Source: CBDULQ01 sp965368115 (GTDB lineage: Bacteria > Pseudomonadota > Gammaproteobacteria > SZUA-229). From it: DNA of 20,709 bases. A program made the position numbers and the translations under genes. The stretch is taken from assembly GCA_965368115.1 (NCBI GenBank), contig CBDULQ010000037.1, positions 1-20,709 of the forward strand, read 5' to 3'. The notes under the pieces were generated by a model that was given only the letters and a program-made list of their open reading frames with translations, was not told the origin of the DNA and made no database searches. This document shows, piece after piece, positions 1-7,475 of the stretch (the first letter of the stretch is position 1; every line of letters begins with the position of its first letter).

Positions 1-3
1 ACC

Positions 4-9
4 TATAGT
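4..9 (+). promoter_or_regulatory. Candidate -10 box of the mra promoter
   Basis: TATAGT lies just upstream of the MraZ repeats and matches the sigma-70 -10 consensus at five of six bases. The matching -35 would fall before base 1, so it cannot be checked. The start of transcription would be near base 16, giving a leader of about 145 nt before mraZ. The call rests on position and one hexamer only. Confidence 0.3.
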
Positions 10-17
10 TCAGCAAA

Positions 18-42
18 GTGGGGAATGGTGGGGATGGTGGTT
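18..42 (+). promoter_or_regulatory. MraZ operator (GTGGG direct repeats)
   Basis: GTGGGGA occurs at 18-24 and again at 28-34, a spacing of exactly 10 nt. A degenerate third copy (GTGGT) is at 37-41. MraZ is known to bind TGGGN direct repeats separated by 5 nt upstream of its own gene, which gives this 10-nt period. The repeats lie 121 nt upstream of a clear mraZ gene. The inference is autorepression of the whole cluster. The third repeat is off register by one base and may bind weakly. Confidence 0.75.
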
Positions 43-59
43 TTTTCGGGAGTCAGGTG

Positions 60-81
60 GCGATGAGTGACGATTCATCGC
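60..81 (+). promoter_or_regulatory. Hairpin in the mraZ leader
   Basis: GCGATGA (60-66) and TCATCGC (75-81) are perfect inverted arms of 7 bp, with a possible G-U pair closing an inner loop of 6 nt. No T-run follows, so it is not a typical intrinsic terminator. The left arm contains the ATG of a possible leader ORF at 63. In RNA the stem could therefore hide that start. Function is inferred. Confidence 0.4.
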
Positions 82-152
82 GGCTCAGTAATCCGGAATT
101 CTGCACCCGATCCACAACAGAACAATCGCTAGCCGGCGGCATAAAGGCATAA
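63..152 (+). CDS. Possible 29-codon leader ORF upstream of mraZ
   Basis: An ATG at 63 opens a 29-residue frame (MSDDSSRLSN...) that ends at TAA 150-152, 10 nt before the mraZ ATG. An SD-like AGGTGG lies at 55-60, closer than ideal. The mraZ gene itself has only a weak AAAGG (143-147) 15 nt from its ATG, so coupling from this ORF could help mraZ translation. I recognise no family, and a frame this short can arise by chance. Treat it as a hypothesis, not a confirmed gene. Confidence 0.2.
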   Translation: MSDDSSRLSNPEFCTRSTTEQSLAGGIKA

Positions 153-162
153 CTACACCACC

Positions 163-621
163 ATGGTTTTTCGCGGCATAAACAATCTGGCTCTGGATGC
201 AAAAGGTCGAATGGCCATGCCATCCCGTTACCGTGAGCGGCTGATGGAAACCTGCGGTGGCCGTCTGGTGGTTACTGTCGATCGCGATCGCTGCCTGCTT
301 GTCTATCCACTGCCCGAGTGGGAAATCATCGAAGCCCAGCTGGTTAATCTGCCCAGTCTCAACAAACAGGCGCGCCTGCTACAGCGCCTGCTCATCGGTC
401 ATGCCACCGAAGTCGAACTGGATAGCCAGGGCCGCATTCTGCTGCCCAATATGCTGCGTGACTATGCCGGGCTGGATAAAAAAATCGTGCTCATCGGCCA
501 GGGTAAAAAATTCGAAATCTGGGATGAGCAGGAGTGGAACGACAAACAACAGGCCTGGTTGCAGGACGTCAGCGCGGATGATGGCGAGATGCCGACTGCG
601 CTGGAAAATCTGACGCTGTAA
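163..621 (+). CDS. mraZ: Transcriptional regulator MraZ
   Basis: MraZ is a DNA-binding protein of the AbrB-like swapped-hairpin type that represses the dcw operon from repeats upstream of its own gene. The 152-residue product equals the E. coli length. It holds the two family DxxxR repeats, at D12-R16 (DAKGR) and D87-R91 (DSQGR). The block around residues 49-57 (PLPEWEIIE) is typical of the family. The ATG at 163 gives the conserved MxFRG start with one extra Val; its Shine-Dalgarno is weak and distant. The stop overlaps the rsmH start by one base (TAATG). Matching MraZ boxes at 18-42 support autoregulation. Confidence 0.97.
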   Translation: MVFRGINNLALDAKGRMAMPSRYRERLMETCGGRLVVTVDRDRCLLVYPLPEWEIIEAQLVNLPSLNKQARLLQRLLIGHATEVELDSQGRILLPNMLRDYAGLDKKIVLIGQGKKFEIWDEQEWNDKQQAWLQDVSADDGEMPTALENLTL

Positions 622-1559
622 TGAATATGGCGTCATTACCTCATCGACCGGTACTGCTCGATGAGGCGATACAGGGACTGGCTATAAAGCCGAATGGAAT
701 TTACGTGGATGGAACCTTTGGTCGCGGCGGTCATTCCGCTGCGATGTTGCAACAGCTGAATGAGCAGGGTCGACTGATCGCGATCGATCAGGACCCGCAG
801 GCGATTGAAGTTGCGCGCCACAGGTTTGCCGATGAATCGCGTTTCGAAATCGTACACGGTAATTTTGAAGCCATTAAACAGATCATCGAAGCGCGCGGAT
901 TGTTGCACAGGATCGATGGAGTATTGCTAGATCTTGGTGTCTCGTCACCGCAACTGGACGATGCATCAAGAGGATTTAGTTTTCTGAAACCGGGACCGCT
1001 GGATATGCGCATGAATCCTGAAACCGGTCAATCGGCAGCCGAATGGTTGGCTGAGGTTGAAGAGCAGACGTTAGTCGATGTGCTCAAACGTTATGGTGAA
1101 GAACGTTTCGCCAGGCGCATTGCTCGCGCTATTGTTACCACGCGCACCCAGCAACCGATCACCGATACTCTGCAACTGGCCGAGTTAATCAGTGCGGCGG
1201 TGCCCAGAAAAGAAAAGCACAAGCATCCTGCGACGCGAAGCTTTCAGGCCATTCGAATTTACATCAATCGTGAACTTGACGTGCTGGAGCATGCGCTGCA
1301 GGGCGCTGTTGATGTGCTGGCACCCGGTGGCCGGCTGGCGGTGATCAGTTTTCATTCACTGGAAGATCGTATCGCCAAGCGTTTCATGCGCGATATTTCG
1401 CGTCCGCCGCAGTTGCCGAAAGATATTCCACTGCTGGCCAGTGATATCGAAGTACCGTACCGCCTGGTGGGAAAAGCGATCAAGCCTGGTGAGCAGGAAA
1501 TCGAAAACAATCCCCGTGCTCGTAGTTCCGTGCTGCGAATACTGGAGCGAGTGAATTGA
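621..1559 (+). CDS. rsmH: 16S rRNA (cytosine(1402)-N(4))-methyltransferase RsmH
   Basis: RsmH (formerly MraW) uses S-adenosylmethionine to methylate N4 of C1402 in the 16S rRNA P site; it acts in the cytoplasm. The 312-residue product matches the usual length of about 313. Visible motifs are the SAM-binding DGTFGRGGHS (30-39), the acidic DQDP (56-59), DLGVSSPQLD (104-113), HPATRSFQAIRIYIN (202-216) and SFHSLEDRIAKRF (243-255). The start at 621 overlaps the mraZ stop; a second ATG at 627 (MASLPHRP) is possible. No strong Shine-Dalgarno is seen, so coupling to mraZ is likely. Confidence 0.97.
   Translation: MNMASLPHRPVLLDEAIQGLAIKPNGIYVDGTFGRGGHSAAMLQQLNEQGRLIAIDQDPQAIEVARHRFADESRFEIVHGNFEAIKQIIEARGLLHRIDGVLLDLGVSSPQLDDASRGFSFLKPGPLDMRMNPETGQSAAEWLAEVEEQTLVDVLKRYGEERFARRIARAIVTTRTQQPITDTLQLAELISAAVPRKEKHKHPATRSFQAIRIYINRELDVLEHALQGAVDVLAPGGRLAVISFHSLEDRIAKRFMRDISRPPQLPKDIPLLASDIEVPYRLVGKAIKPGEQEIENNPRARSSVLRILERVN
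1544..1547 (+). promoter_or_regulatory. Shine-Dalgarno favouring the TTG start of ftsL
   Basis: GGAG sits 8 nt before the TTG at 1556 and 14 nt before the ATG at 1562. Spacing therefore favours TTG, which also forms a TTGA overlap with the rsmH stop. Confidence 0.5.
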
Positions 1560-1825
1560 AGATGTCGGTAATGGTCAGCGCAATTTTGCTGGTGATGGTG
1601 ATGAGTTCGGCGTTTGCCGTGGTGTACAGCAAGCACAAAAGCCGCAAGCTGTTTGTGGAGTTGCAGCAGGTGCGTAAACAGATTGACGAATTGAATATCG
1701 ACTGGGGGCGTTTGCAACTGGAGCAAAGCGCCTGGTCCGCGCATGGTCGTATCGAAAGTATCGCGCGCAAAAAACTGGGTATGCGGTTACCTGAAGCCAA
1801 CGAGGTTATTTACATCCGCCAATGA
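1556..1825 (+). CDS. ftsL: Cell division protein FtsL
   Basis: FtsL is a small bitopic inner-membrane protein that joins FtsB and FtsQ in the divisome and helps activate FtsW-FtsI. The 89-residue product has a very short cytoplasmic tail, one membrane segment (about 4-24) and a periplasmic coiled coil (about 28-62, LFVELQQVRKQIDELN...). Its C-terminal IARKKLGM motif is typical. It is shorter than E. coli FtsL (121) because the N-terminal tail is reduced. The start is TTG at 1556 (overlapping the rsmH stop) or ATG at 1562; the product differs by two residues. Sequence conservation in this family is low, so position between rsmH and ftsI is part of the evidence. Confidence 0.9.
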   Translation: MKMSVMVSAILLVMVMSSAFAVVYSKHKSRKLFVELQQVRKQIDELNIDWGRLQLEQSAWSAHGRIESIARKKLGMRLPEANEVIYIRQ

Positions 1826-3528
1826 AAACGGTTAATCGAACACCGCATTATAAATTTCGGCGCTACAGCGTGCTGGCGGTATTTGTGCTGGCGATGCTGG
1901 GCCTGCTATGGCGCGCGCTTGATATGCAGGTGATCAACCAGGATTTTTTCAAGCAGCAGGGTGACGCGCGCCATATGCGCGTGGTGGAAATTCCTGCGCA
2001 TCGAGGCGATATCTATGATCGCAACGGGGAGCCGTTGGCGATCAGTACGCCCGTTGACACCATCTGGGCCAACCCAGGTGAATTGTATGAACAGAAAGAT
2101 CACATTGGTGAACTGGCAAAGCTATTGAAAATGGATAAGCGCACGCTGAGCAAGCGTGTCGAGCAGAATCGACATCGCGAATTCATGTACCTGCGTCGGC
2201 ATGTGGAGCCGGCGCTGGGTCAGCAGGTGCGCGATCTGAAAATTGCAGGCGTTTATCTGCAACGTGAATACAAACGTTATTACCCGGCCGGTGAGGTGAC
2301 CTCGCATGTGCTCGGTTTTACCGATGTGGATGATCACGGTCAGGAAGGGCTGGAACTGGCCTACGACGAATGGTTGAGTGGCTCACCCGGTTCCAAGCGA
2401 ATTATCCGCGATCGGTTGGGGCGGGCCGTGGACGATGTCGAACGGCTCAGTGCCGCACAGCCGGGACAGGCTTTAAATTTGAGTATCGATCGCCGGGTCC
2501 AGTACCTGGCTTATCGCGCTTTAAAAGCTGCGGTTAAGGAAAACGGTGCGCGTGCAGGTACTGCAGTGGTGCTGGATGCTCACAATGGCGAAGTGATCGC
2601 CATGGTCAATCAGCCATCGTTCAATGCCAATGATCGTAGTCAGCTGCGACCCGGTGTGTCACGTAATCGGGCGGCCACCGATGTGTTTGAGCCCGGCTCG
2701 ACCATGAAGCCGTTTACCATTGCAGCGGCACTGGAAACCGGTCGCTGGCACCCGACCGACAATGTGCACACTGAGCCGGGTTATTACCAGGTGCAGGGCA
2801 ACCAGATCAAGGATGAGCGGAATTACGGAAAGATCAACCTGGGACAGATTATTCTGAAATCCAGTAATGTCGGGGTCAGTAAGGTTGCTTTGTCGCTGGA
2901 TGAAGAACAGCAACTGAGCATGTACGAAAAAGTCGGTTTTGGATTTGATACCGGTAGTGGTTTCCCCGGTGAACGCGGCGGTAACCTGCGGCATGGCAAC
3001 ATCAGTGAATTCGAGCGCGCCACCATGAGCTTTGGTTACAGTATTTCGGTTACCGCCATGCAGTTGGCGCGTGCCTACGGTGCGTTCGCTAATGATGGGG
3101 TTATTTATCCGGTGAGCTTCATCAAGCATAAACAGCCGCCGGAAGGTCGCAAGGTGATGAGTGCGAAGACGGCGCGTCAGGTGCGTGACATGATGGAAAA
3201 AGTCGCCAGTGCCAAAGGTACGGCGCCAGGTGCTCAAATCGCCAACTATCGTGTCGCCGGCAAAACCGGAACGGTGCATAAATTCATTTCCGGTGGATAT
3301 TCGCGGGATCGTTATCTGTCAATTTTTGCCGGGCTCGCGCCGGCCAGTAATCCGCGTCTGGTGATGGTGGTGATGCTGGACGAACCGCGCGGCAAACATT
3401 ATTTCGGTGGTCAGGTTGCGGCACCGGTGTTTTCGCGAGTGATGTCGGGCTCGATGCGATTGTTGAATATCGCGCCGGATAACTTGCAGATCGTTGACGG
3501 CGGCAAGTCCAAAGGCGGCGACGTATGA
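1822..3528 (+). CDS. ftsI: Septal peptidoglycan transpeptidase FtsI (PBP3)
   Basis: FtsI is the class B penicillin-binding protein that crosslinks septal peptidoglycan in the periplasm, working with FtsW. The 568-residue product (E. coli 588) has a short basic cytoplasmic tail, one membrane anchor (about 15-35), a pedestal domain with the RGDIYDRNG motif (61-69), and a transpeptidase domain. The catalytic triad motifs are intact: STMK with Ser293, SSN at 347-349, and KTG at 481-483. The ATG overlaps the ftsL stop (ATGA). The nearest Shine-Dalgarno (GAGG, 1802-1805) is far, so coupling is likely. It is the expected beta-lactam target. Confidence 0.98.
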   Translation: MKTVNRTPHYKFRRYSVLAVFVLAMLGLLWRALDMQVINQDFFKQQGDARHMRVVEIPAHRGDIYDRNGEPLAISTPVDTIWANPGELYEQKDHIGELAKLLKMDKRTLSKRVEQNRHREFMYLRRHVEPALGQQVRDLKIAGVYLQREYKRYYPAGEVTSHVLGFTDVDDHGQEGLELAYDEWLSGSPGSKRIIRDRLGRAVDDVERLSAAQPGQALNLSIDRRVQYLAYRALKAAVKENGARAGTAVVLDAHNGEVIAMVNQPSFNANDRSQLRPGVSRNRAATDVFEPGSTMKPFTIAAALETGRWHPTDNVHTEPGYYQVQGNQIKDERNYGKINLGQIILKSSNVGVSKVALSLDEEQQLSMYEKVGFGFDTGSGFPGERGGNLRHGNISEFERATMSFGYSISVTAMQLARAYGAFANDGVIYPVSFIKHKQPPEGRKVMSAKTARQVRDMMEKVASAKGTAPGAQIANYRVAGKTGTVHKFISGGYSRDRYLSIFAGLAPASNPRLVMVVMLDEPRGKHYFGGQVAAPVFSRVMSGSMRLLNIAPDNLQIVDGGKSKGGDV

Positions 3529-5051
3529 TGGCAGCAAAAAAATCTGATCAGGCAGCGATGACCTTGAAACAGTTACTGGCGGACTATGTGGCGCTGGATT
3601 GTCTGCCGGATATTCCGGTGACCGGACTGTCGCTGGATAGCCGTGACATTAAACCCGGTAATATTTTTGTCGCCCTGGCCGGCCATAAAGAACATGGGCT
3701 GGCCTATGCCGAAGGTGCGGTAGCGCGTGGCGCTGTTGCTGTGCTCTGTGATCGCAAGTTCGATCAGTATTGTCAGCAGATATTGTCTGCCCTGATGACT
3801 CAGGTGATCTGTATACCGATCACTAATCTGAAAGCGCACCTCGGTGAAATTGCAGATCATTTCTATGGGCAGGCGTCGTCGCGCCTGTTTACCGTCGGTG
3901 TTACCGGAACCGATGGTAAAACTTCAGTCAGTCATTTTATCGCTCAGGCTTTGCATGATCAAAATCATAAGAGTGCGGTGCTGGGCACCGTCGGCAACGG
4001 GCTGGTGGATGATTTACAGGCATCGACTCACACTACCCAGGATGTCATCCAGGTTCATCGCATGCTGGCTGAACTTGAGCAGCAGGGTGCCAGTCAGGTG
4101 GCCATGGAAGTATCGTCTCATGGGCTCGATCAGGGGAGAGTGGATGGTGTGCAGTTCGATGTGGCGGTGCTGACCAACCTGGGTCGCGATCATCTCGATT
4201 ATCACGGCGGCCTCGACGAATACCGGCGCGCCAAGCGTCGATTGTTCAAGCGTCCGGGGCTACAGGCACTGGTCTTGAATGTCGACGACGAATTCGGTCG
4301 CCAGTTGGCGGCCGATTTTCAATCCGATACGGCAATCTGGAGTTATGCCGTGGATAGTTCGGATTTTAAATCGGCGCATCATCTGCAGGCCAGTGACGTT
4401 AAAGTTCATGGCAATGGTATCGCCATGCATGTGACTTCACCGATGGGTGAAGCGGATATCAATATTCCCTTGCTGGGGGCATTCAATGTGTCGAATGTGC
4501 TGGCTACGCTGGCTGTATTGCTGATTCGCGGCATTGATTTCGAAACCGCAATACAACGCCTGCAACAACTGAAGACGGTACCCGGGCGCATGCAAACCCT
4601 GAAGACAGCGCAAAGTCCGCTGCTGGTTATCGATTATGCGCATACACCGCAGGCATTGAGTTCAGTGCTGAGCAGTTTGTATCAGCATTGTCAGGGCGAG
4701 TTGATCTGTGTGTTCGGTTGCGGTGGTGATCGCGATAAGGGCAAACGACCGCTCATGGCGCAGGCTGCCGAACAGTTCGCTGATCGTGTCATCGTGACGG
4801 ACGATAACCCTCGTACTGAAGATGGTGATGCCATCATCGACGACATTTTCGACGGTTTCAGCGATGCAAGCAGAGCGGAACGCATCAGGGATCGACGCCA
4901 GGCGATCGAATATGCAGTGCAGCATGCAAAGTCGAACGATATCGTTCTGATTGCCGGTAAAGGTCATGAAAACTACCAGATTTTTGGGTATGACAAATTG
5001 CCGTTCAGTGATTATGACGAGGCGTTGAAACTGATCGGGGGTCGTGAATGA
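3525..5051 (+). CDS. murE: UDP-MurNAc-tripeptide synthetase MurE (meso-DAP adding)
   Basis: MurE adds the third stem residue to UDP-MurNAc-L-Ala-D-Glu using ATP in the cytoplasm. The 508-residue product shows the three Mur-ligase domains. The ATP loop is TGTDGKTS (127-134), with Asp where E. coli has Asn. Lys237 in the RAKRRLF stretch is the likely carbamylated lysine. DNPR (427-430) is the motif that marks meso-diaminopimelate specificity, as expected for a Gram-negative wall. The first ATG overlaps the ftsI stop; a second ATG follows at once (3528). AAAGG at 3511-3515 is a moderate Shine-Dalgarno. Confidence 0.97.
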   Translation: MMAAKKSDQAAMTLKQLLADYVALDCLPDIPVTGLSLDSRDIKPGNIFVALAGHKEHGLAYAEGAVARGAVAVLCDRKFDQYCQQILSALMTQVICIPITNLKAHLGEIADHFYGQASSRLFTVGVTGTDGKTSVSHFIAQALHDQNHKSAVLGTVGNGLVDDLQASTHTTQDVIQVHRMLAELEQQGASQVAMEVSSHGLDQGRVDGVQFDVAVLTNLGRDHLDYHGGLDEYRRAKRRLFKRPGLQALVLNVDDEFGRQLAADFQSDTAIWSYAVDSSDFKSAHHLQASDVKVHGNGIAMHVTSPMGEADINIPLLGAFNVSNVLATLAVLLIRGIDFETAIQRLQQLKTVPGRMQTLKTAQSPLLVIDYAHTPQALSSVLSSLYQHCQGELICVFGCGGDRDKGKRPLMAQAAEQFADRVIVTDDNPRTEDGDAIIDDIFDGFSDASRAERIRDRRQAIEYAVQHAKSNDIVLIAGKGHENYQIFGYDKLPFSDYDEALKLIGGRE

Positions 5052-6388
5052 TGAGTTTACGTCAGGCCTGTCAGATTTTACATGGCACTTTGCGGGGTGA
5101 GGATGTGTCCTTCGAAGGCGTTTCGACGGATACACGTAGCCTGCAGCCCGGCGATCTTTACATTGCATTGCGCGGTGAGCGCTTCGATGGCGGGGATTTC
5201 ATTGACAATGCGCAGAATTCCGGTGCGGTTGCAGCGGTGGTGCACGAATTCAAAGATATCGATCTGCCACAAATTAAGGTGACGGATACTCGCAAAGCAC
5301 TGGCCGACCTGGCGCATGCGCGCCGTGAAGCGTTTGCCGGCAAAGTGGTTGCGGTGACCGGCAGCAACGGTAAAACCACGGTTAAGGAAATGATTGCAGC
5401 CATTCTGGCAACCCGAGGCGAAGTGCTGGCGACACGCGGTAATTTCAATAACGACATCGGTTTGCCGCTGACGTTATTGCGGATGCGCGATGAACCGTTC
5501 GCGGTGATCGAGATGGGCGCAAACCATCACGGTGAAATCGACGTGCTGACGTGTATCACGCATCCGGATGTGGCTTTGATTACCAATGCCGGTCCGGCGC
5601 ACCTGGAAGGTTTTGGTAGCGTGGAAGGTGTGTCGCGAGCCAAAGGTGAAATATTCAACGGCCTGTCCGATGAAGGAATCGCAGTGATCAATGGTGACGA
5701 TCAGTATGCCGATTACTGGGTATCTCTCTGTGCAGGTAAACGCATTATTCGGTTTGCACTGAATAATGACAATGTCGAAGTCAAAGGGCATTGGCAATCG
5801 TCCACTCAGGGCGGCCTGCTGAAAGTGCGGGTCGCCGATCAGCAGGTCGACATTCAGCTACCGTTGCCGGGCGAGCACAATGCCATGAATGCACTGGCTG
5901 CGATTGCCGCCAGTCAGGCGGTTGGCATCGACCTGCAGGCAGCCGGACGTGCACTGGAACAATTTCGTTCCGTACAGGGGCGTTTGAATGTGATTCGTAC
6001 AGCGAGTGGCATGACCCTGATCGACGATACCTATAATGCCAATCCGGCATCGCTGGTGGCCGGTATCAATGTTCTGCAGAGCCTGCCCGGTGAGCACTGG
6101 CTGGTGCTGGGTGACATGGGGGAGCTGGGTGCCGGTGCTGAACAGATTCACGCCGATGCCGGTGCACAGGCAAAGGCGTTGGGGGTTGATCGTCTGCTGG
6201 CGATCGGTCCGAACAGTATTCATGCGGTTAATCAATTTGGTGAAGGCGCGACGCATTTCGACAACAAGGAATCGCTCATAGATGTCATCAGGGAAAACCA
6301 GACAGCCACCATGAATGTATTAATCAAAGGCTCACGGTTCATGAAAATGGAAGCTGTCGTGCAGTCGCTAACGGGGAAAGCAGGCTAA
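5048..6388 (+). CDS. murF: UDP-MurNAc-tripeptide:D-Ala-D-Ala ligase MurF
   Basis: MurF attaches D-alanyl-D-alanine to the tripeptide precursor, the last cytoplasmic step before MraY. The 446-residue product is near the E. coli length (452). It has the N-terminal STDTR-LQPGDLYIAL substrate region (26-41), the ATP loop TGSNGKTT (104-111), and the DDTYNANP stretch in the C-terminal domain. The ATG overlaps the murE stop (ATGA) and is followed directly by a second ATG (5051). A G-rich Shine-Dalgarno (GGGGG, 5037-5041) precedes it. The substrate D-Ala-D-Ala comes from Ddl, encoded further down the cluster. Confidence 0.97.
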   Translation: MMSLRQACQILHGTLRGEDVSFEGVSTDTRSLQPGDLYIALRGERFDGGDFIDNAQNSGAVAAVVHEFKDIDLPQIKVTDTRKALADLAHARREAFAGKVVAVTGSNGKTTVKEMIAAILATRGEVLATRGNFNNDIGLPLTLLRMRDEPFAVIEMGANHHGEIDVLTCITHPDVALITNAGPAHLEGFGSVEGVSRAKGEIFNGLSDEGIAVINGDDQYADYWVSLCAGKRIIRFALNNDNVEVKGHWQSSTQGGLLKVRVADQQVDIQLPLPGEHNAMNALAAIAASQAVGIDLQAAGRALEQFRSVQGRLNVIRTASGMTLIDDTYNANPASLVAGINVLQSLPGEHWLVLGDMGELGAGAEQIHADAGAQAKALGVDRLLAIGPNSIHAVNQFGEGATHFDNKESLIDVIRENQTATMNVLIKGSRFMKMEAVVQSLTGKAG

Positions 6389-7470
6389 TGTTATTGATCC
6401 TTGCCGACTATCTGCAACAGTACTACAGCGGCTTCAATGTATTCCGTTATCTGACCTTGCGCGCCATTCTCGGTACCCTGACCGCATTGTTGATTTCGCT
6501 GTGGATCGGCCCCGGCATGATTCGTCGCCTGGCCAGTTACAAGATCGGACAGAACGTGCGCGACGACGGACCGGAGACACATTTGTCGAAGGCCGGTACG
6601 CCGACCATGGGCGGAGCGCTGATACTGGTCGCCGTCGCCATCAGTACTTTGTTGTGGAGTGACCTGACCATCCGCCAGGTCTGGGTCACGCTGGGTGTGA
6701 CGCTGTTGTTCGGGGCAATCGGTTTTATTGACGACTATCGAAAGCTGATCGGTGGCAATAGCAAAGGCCTGTCGGCAAAAGCGAAATATTTCTGGCAAAC
6801 CGTTTTCGGGCTTGGTGCTGCAATCTTTATTTACCAGTCGGCCCTGCAACCGATAGAAACCGGATTGATTATTCCGTTCGTCAAGGACGTGATGATTCCA
6901 TTGGGGATCTGGTTTGTTCCGCTTGCTTATCTGGTCATCGTCGGTAGCAGCAATGCCGTCAACCTGACCGACGGGCTCGATGGTCTGGCGATACTACCCA
7001 CGGTCATGGTCGCCGGTGCGCTGGGTGTGTTTGCCTATGCGACCGGGCATATCAACTTTGCCAATTACCTGGGAATTCCATACATCGCCGGCGTCGGTGA
7101 GCTGATCGTATTCTGCAGTGCGCTGGTCGGTGCCGGGCTGGGTTTTCTCTGGTTCAATACTTATCCGGCGCAGGTGTTTATGGGTGATGTCGGCGCACTC
7201 GCACTGGGTGCAGCACTGGGTATCGTTGCGGTGCTGGTTAGACAGGAACTGGTTTTACTGATAATGGGCGGTGTGTTCGTGATGGAGACCGTGTCGGTCA
7301 TTCTTCAGGTTGCATCGTTCAAGTTAACGGGGCGGCGCATTTTCAGGATGGCGCCGCTGCATCATCATTTTGAATTGAAAGGCTGGCCCGAGCCGCGCGT
7401 TATCGTGCGTTTCTGGATCATTACCGTAGTACTGGTGCTGATCGGGCTGGCGTCACTGAAGGTACGTTAA
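6388..7470 (+). CDS. mraY: Phospho-N-acetylmuramoyl-pentapeptide transferase MraY
   Basis: MraY moves phospho-MurNAc-pentapeptide from UDP to undecaprenyl phosphate, making lipid I at the inner membrane. The 360-residue product equals the E. coli length and is strongly hydrophobic, in line with the family's ten membrane helices. Key residues are present: Asp115-Asp116 (IDDYRK), the NAVNLTDGLDGL loop (189-200), Asp267 (FMGDVGAL) and the HHH of 325-327 (PLHHHFELKGWPE). The ATG overlaps the murF stop by one base (TAATG). Five bases separate its stop from the annotated murD start. Confidence 0.98.
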   Translation: MLLILADYLQQYYSGFNVFRYLTLRAILGTLTALLISLWIGPGMIRRLASYKIGQNVRDDGPETHLSKAGTPTMGGALILVAVAISTLLWSDLTIRQVWVTLGVTLLFGAIGFIDDYRKLIGGNSKGLSAKAKYFWQTVFGLGAAIFIYQSALQPIETGLIIPFVKDVMIPLGIWFVPLAYLVIVGSSNAVNLTDGLDGLAILPTVMVAGALGVFAYATGHINFANYLGIPYIAGVGELIVFCSALVGAGLGFLWFNTYPAQVFMGDVGALALGAALGIVAVLVRQELVLLIMGGVFVMETVSVILQVASFKLTGRRIFRMAPLHHHFELKGWPEPRVIVRFWIITVVLVLIGLASLKVR

Positions 7471-7475
7471 AAACG

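Noticed and set aside
279..290. Perfect 12-bp palindrome CGATCGCGATCG within mraZ, with further GATC clusters in rsmH near 780.
   Set aside because: It encodes the Asp-Arg-Asp-Arg stretch of MraZ in frame, and GATC is common across the window, so coding explains it.
2659..3279. A 206-codon minus-strand frame opposite ftsI.
   Set aside because: It lies wholly antisense to a conserved gene with intact catalytic motifs, has no recognisable family features, and such mirror frames are usual in GC-rich coding DNA.
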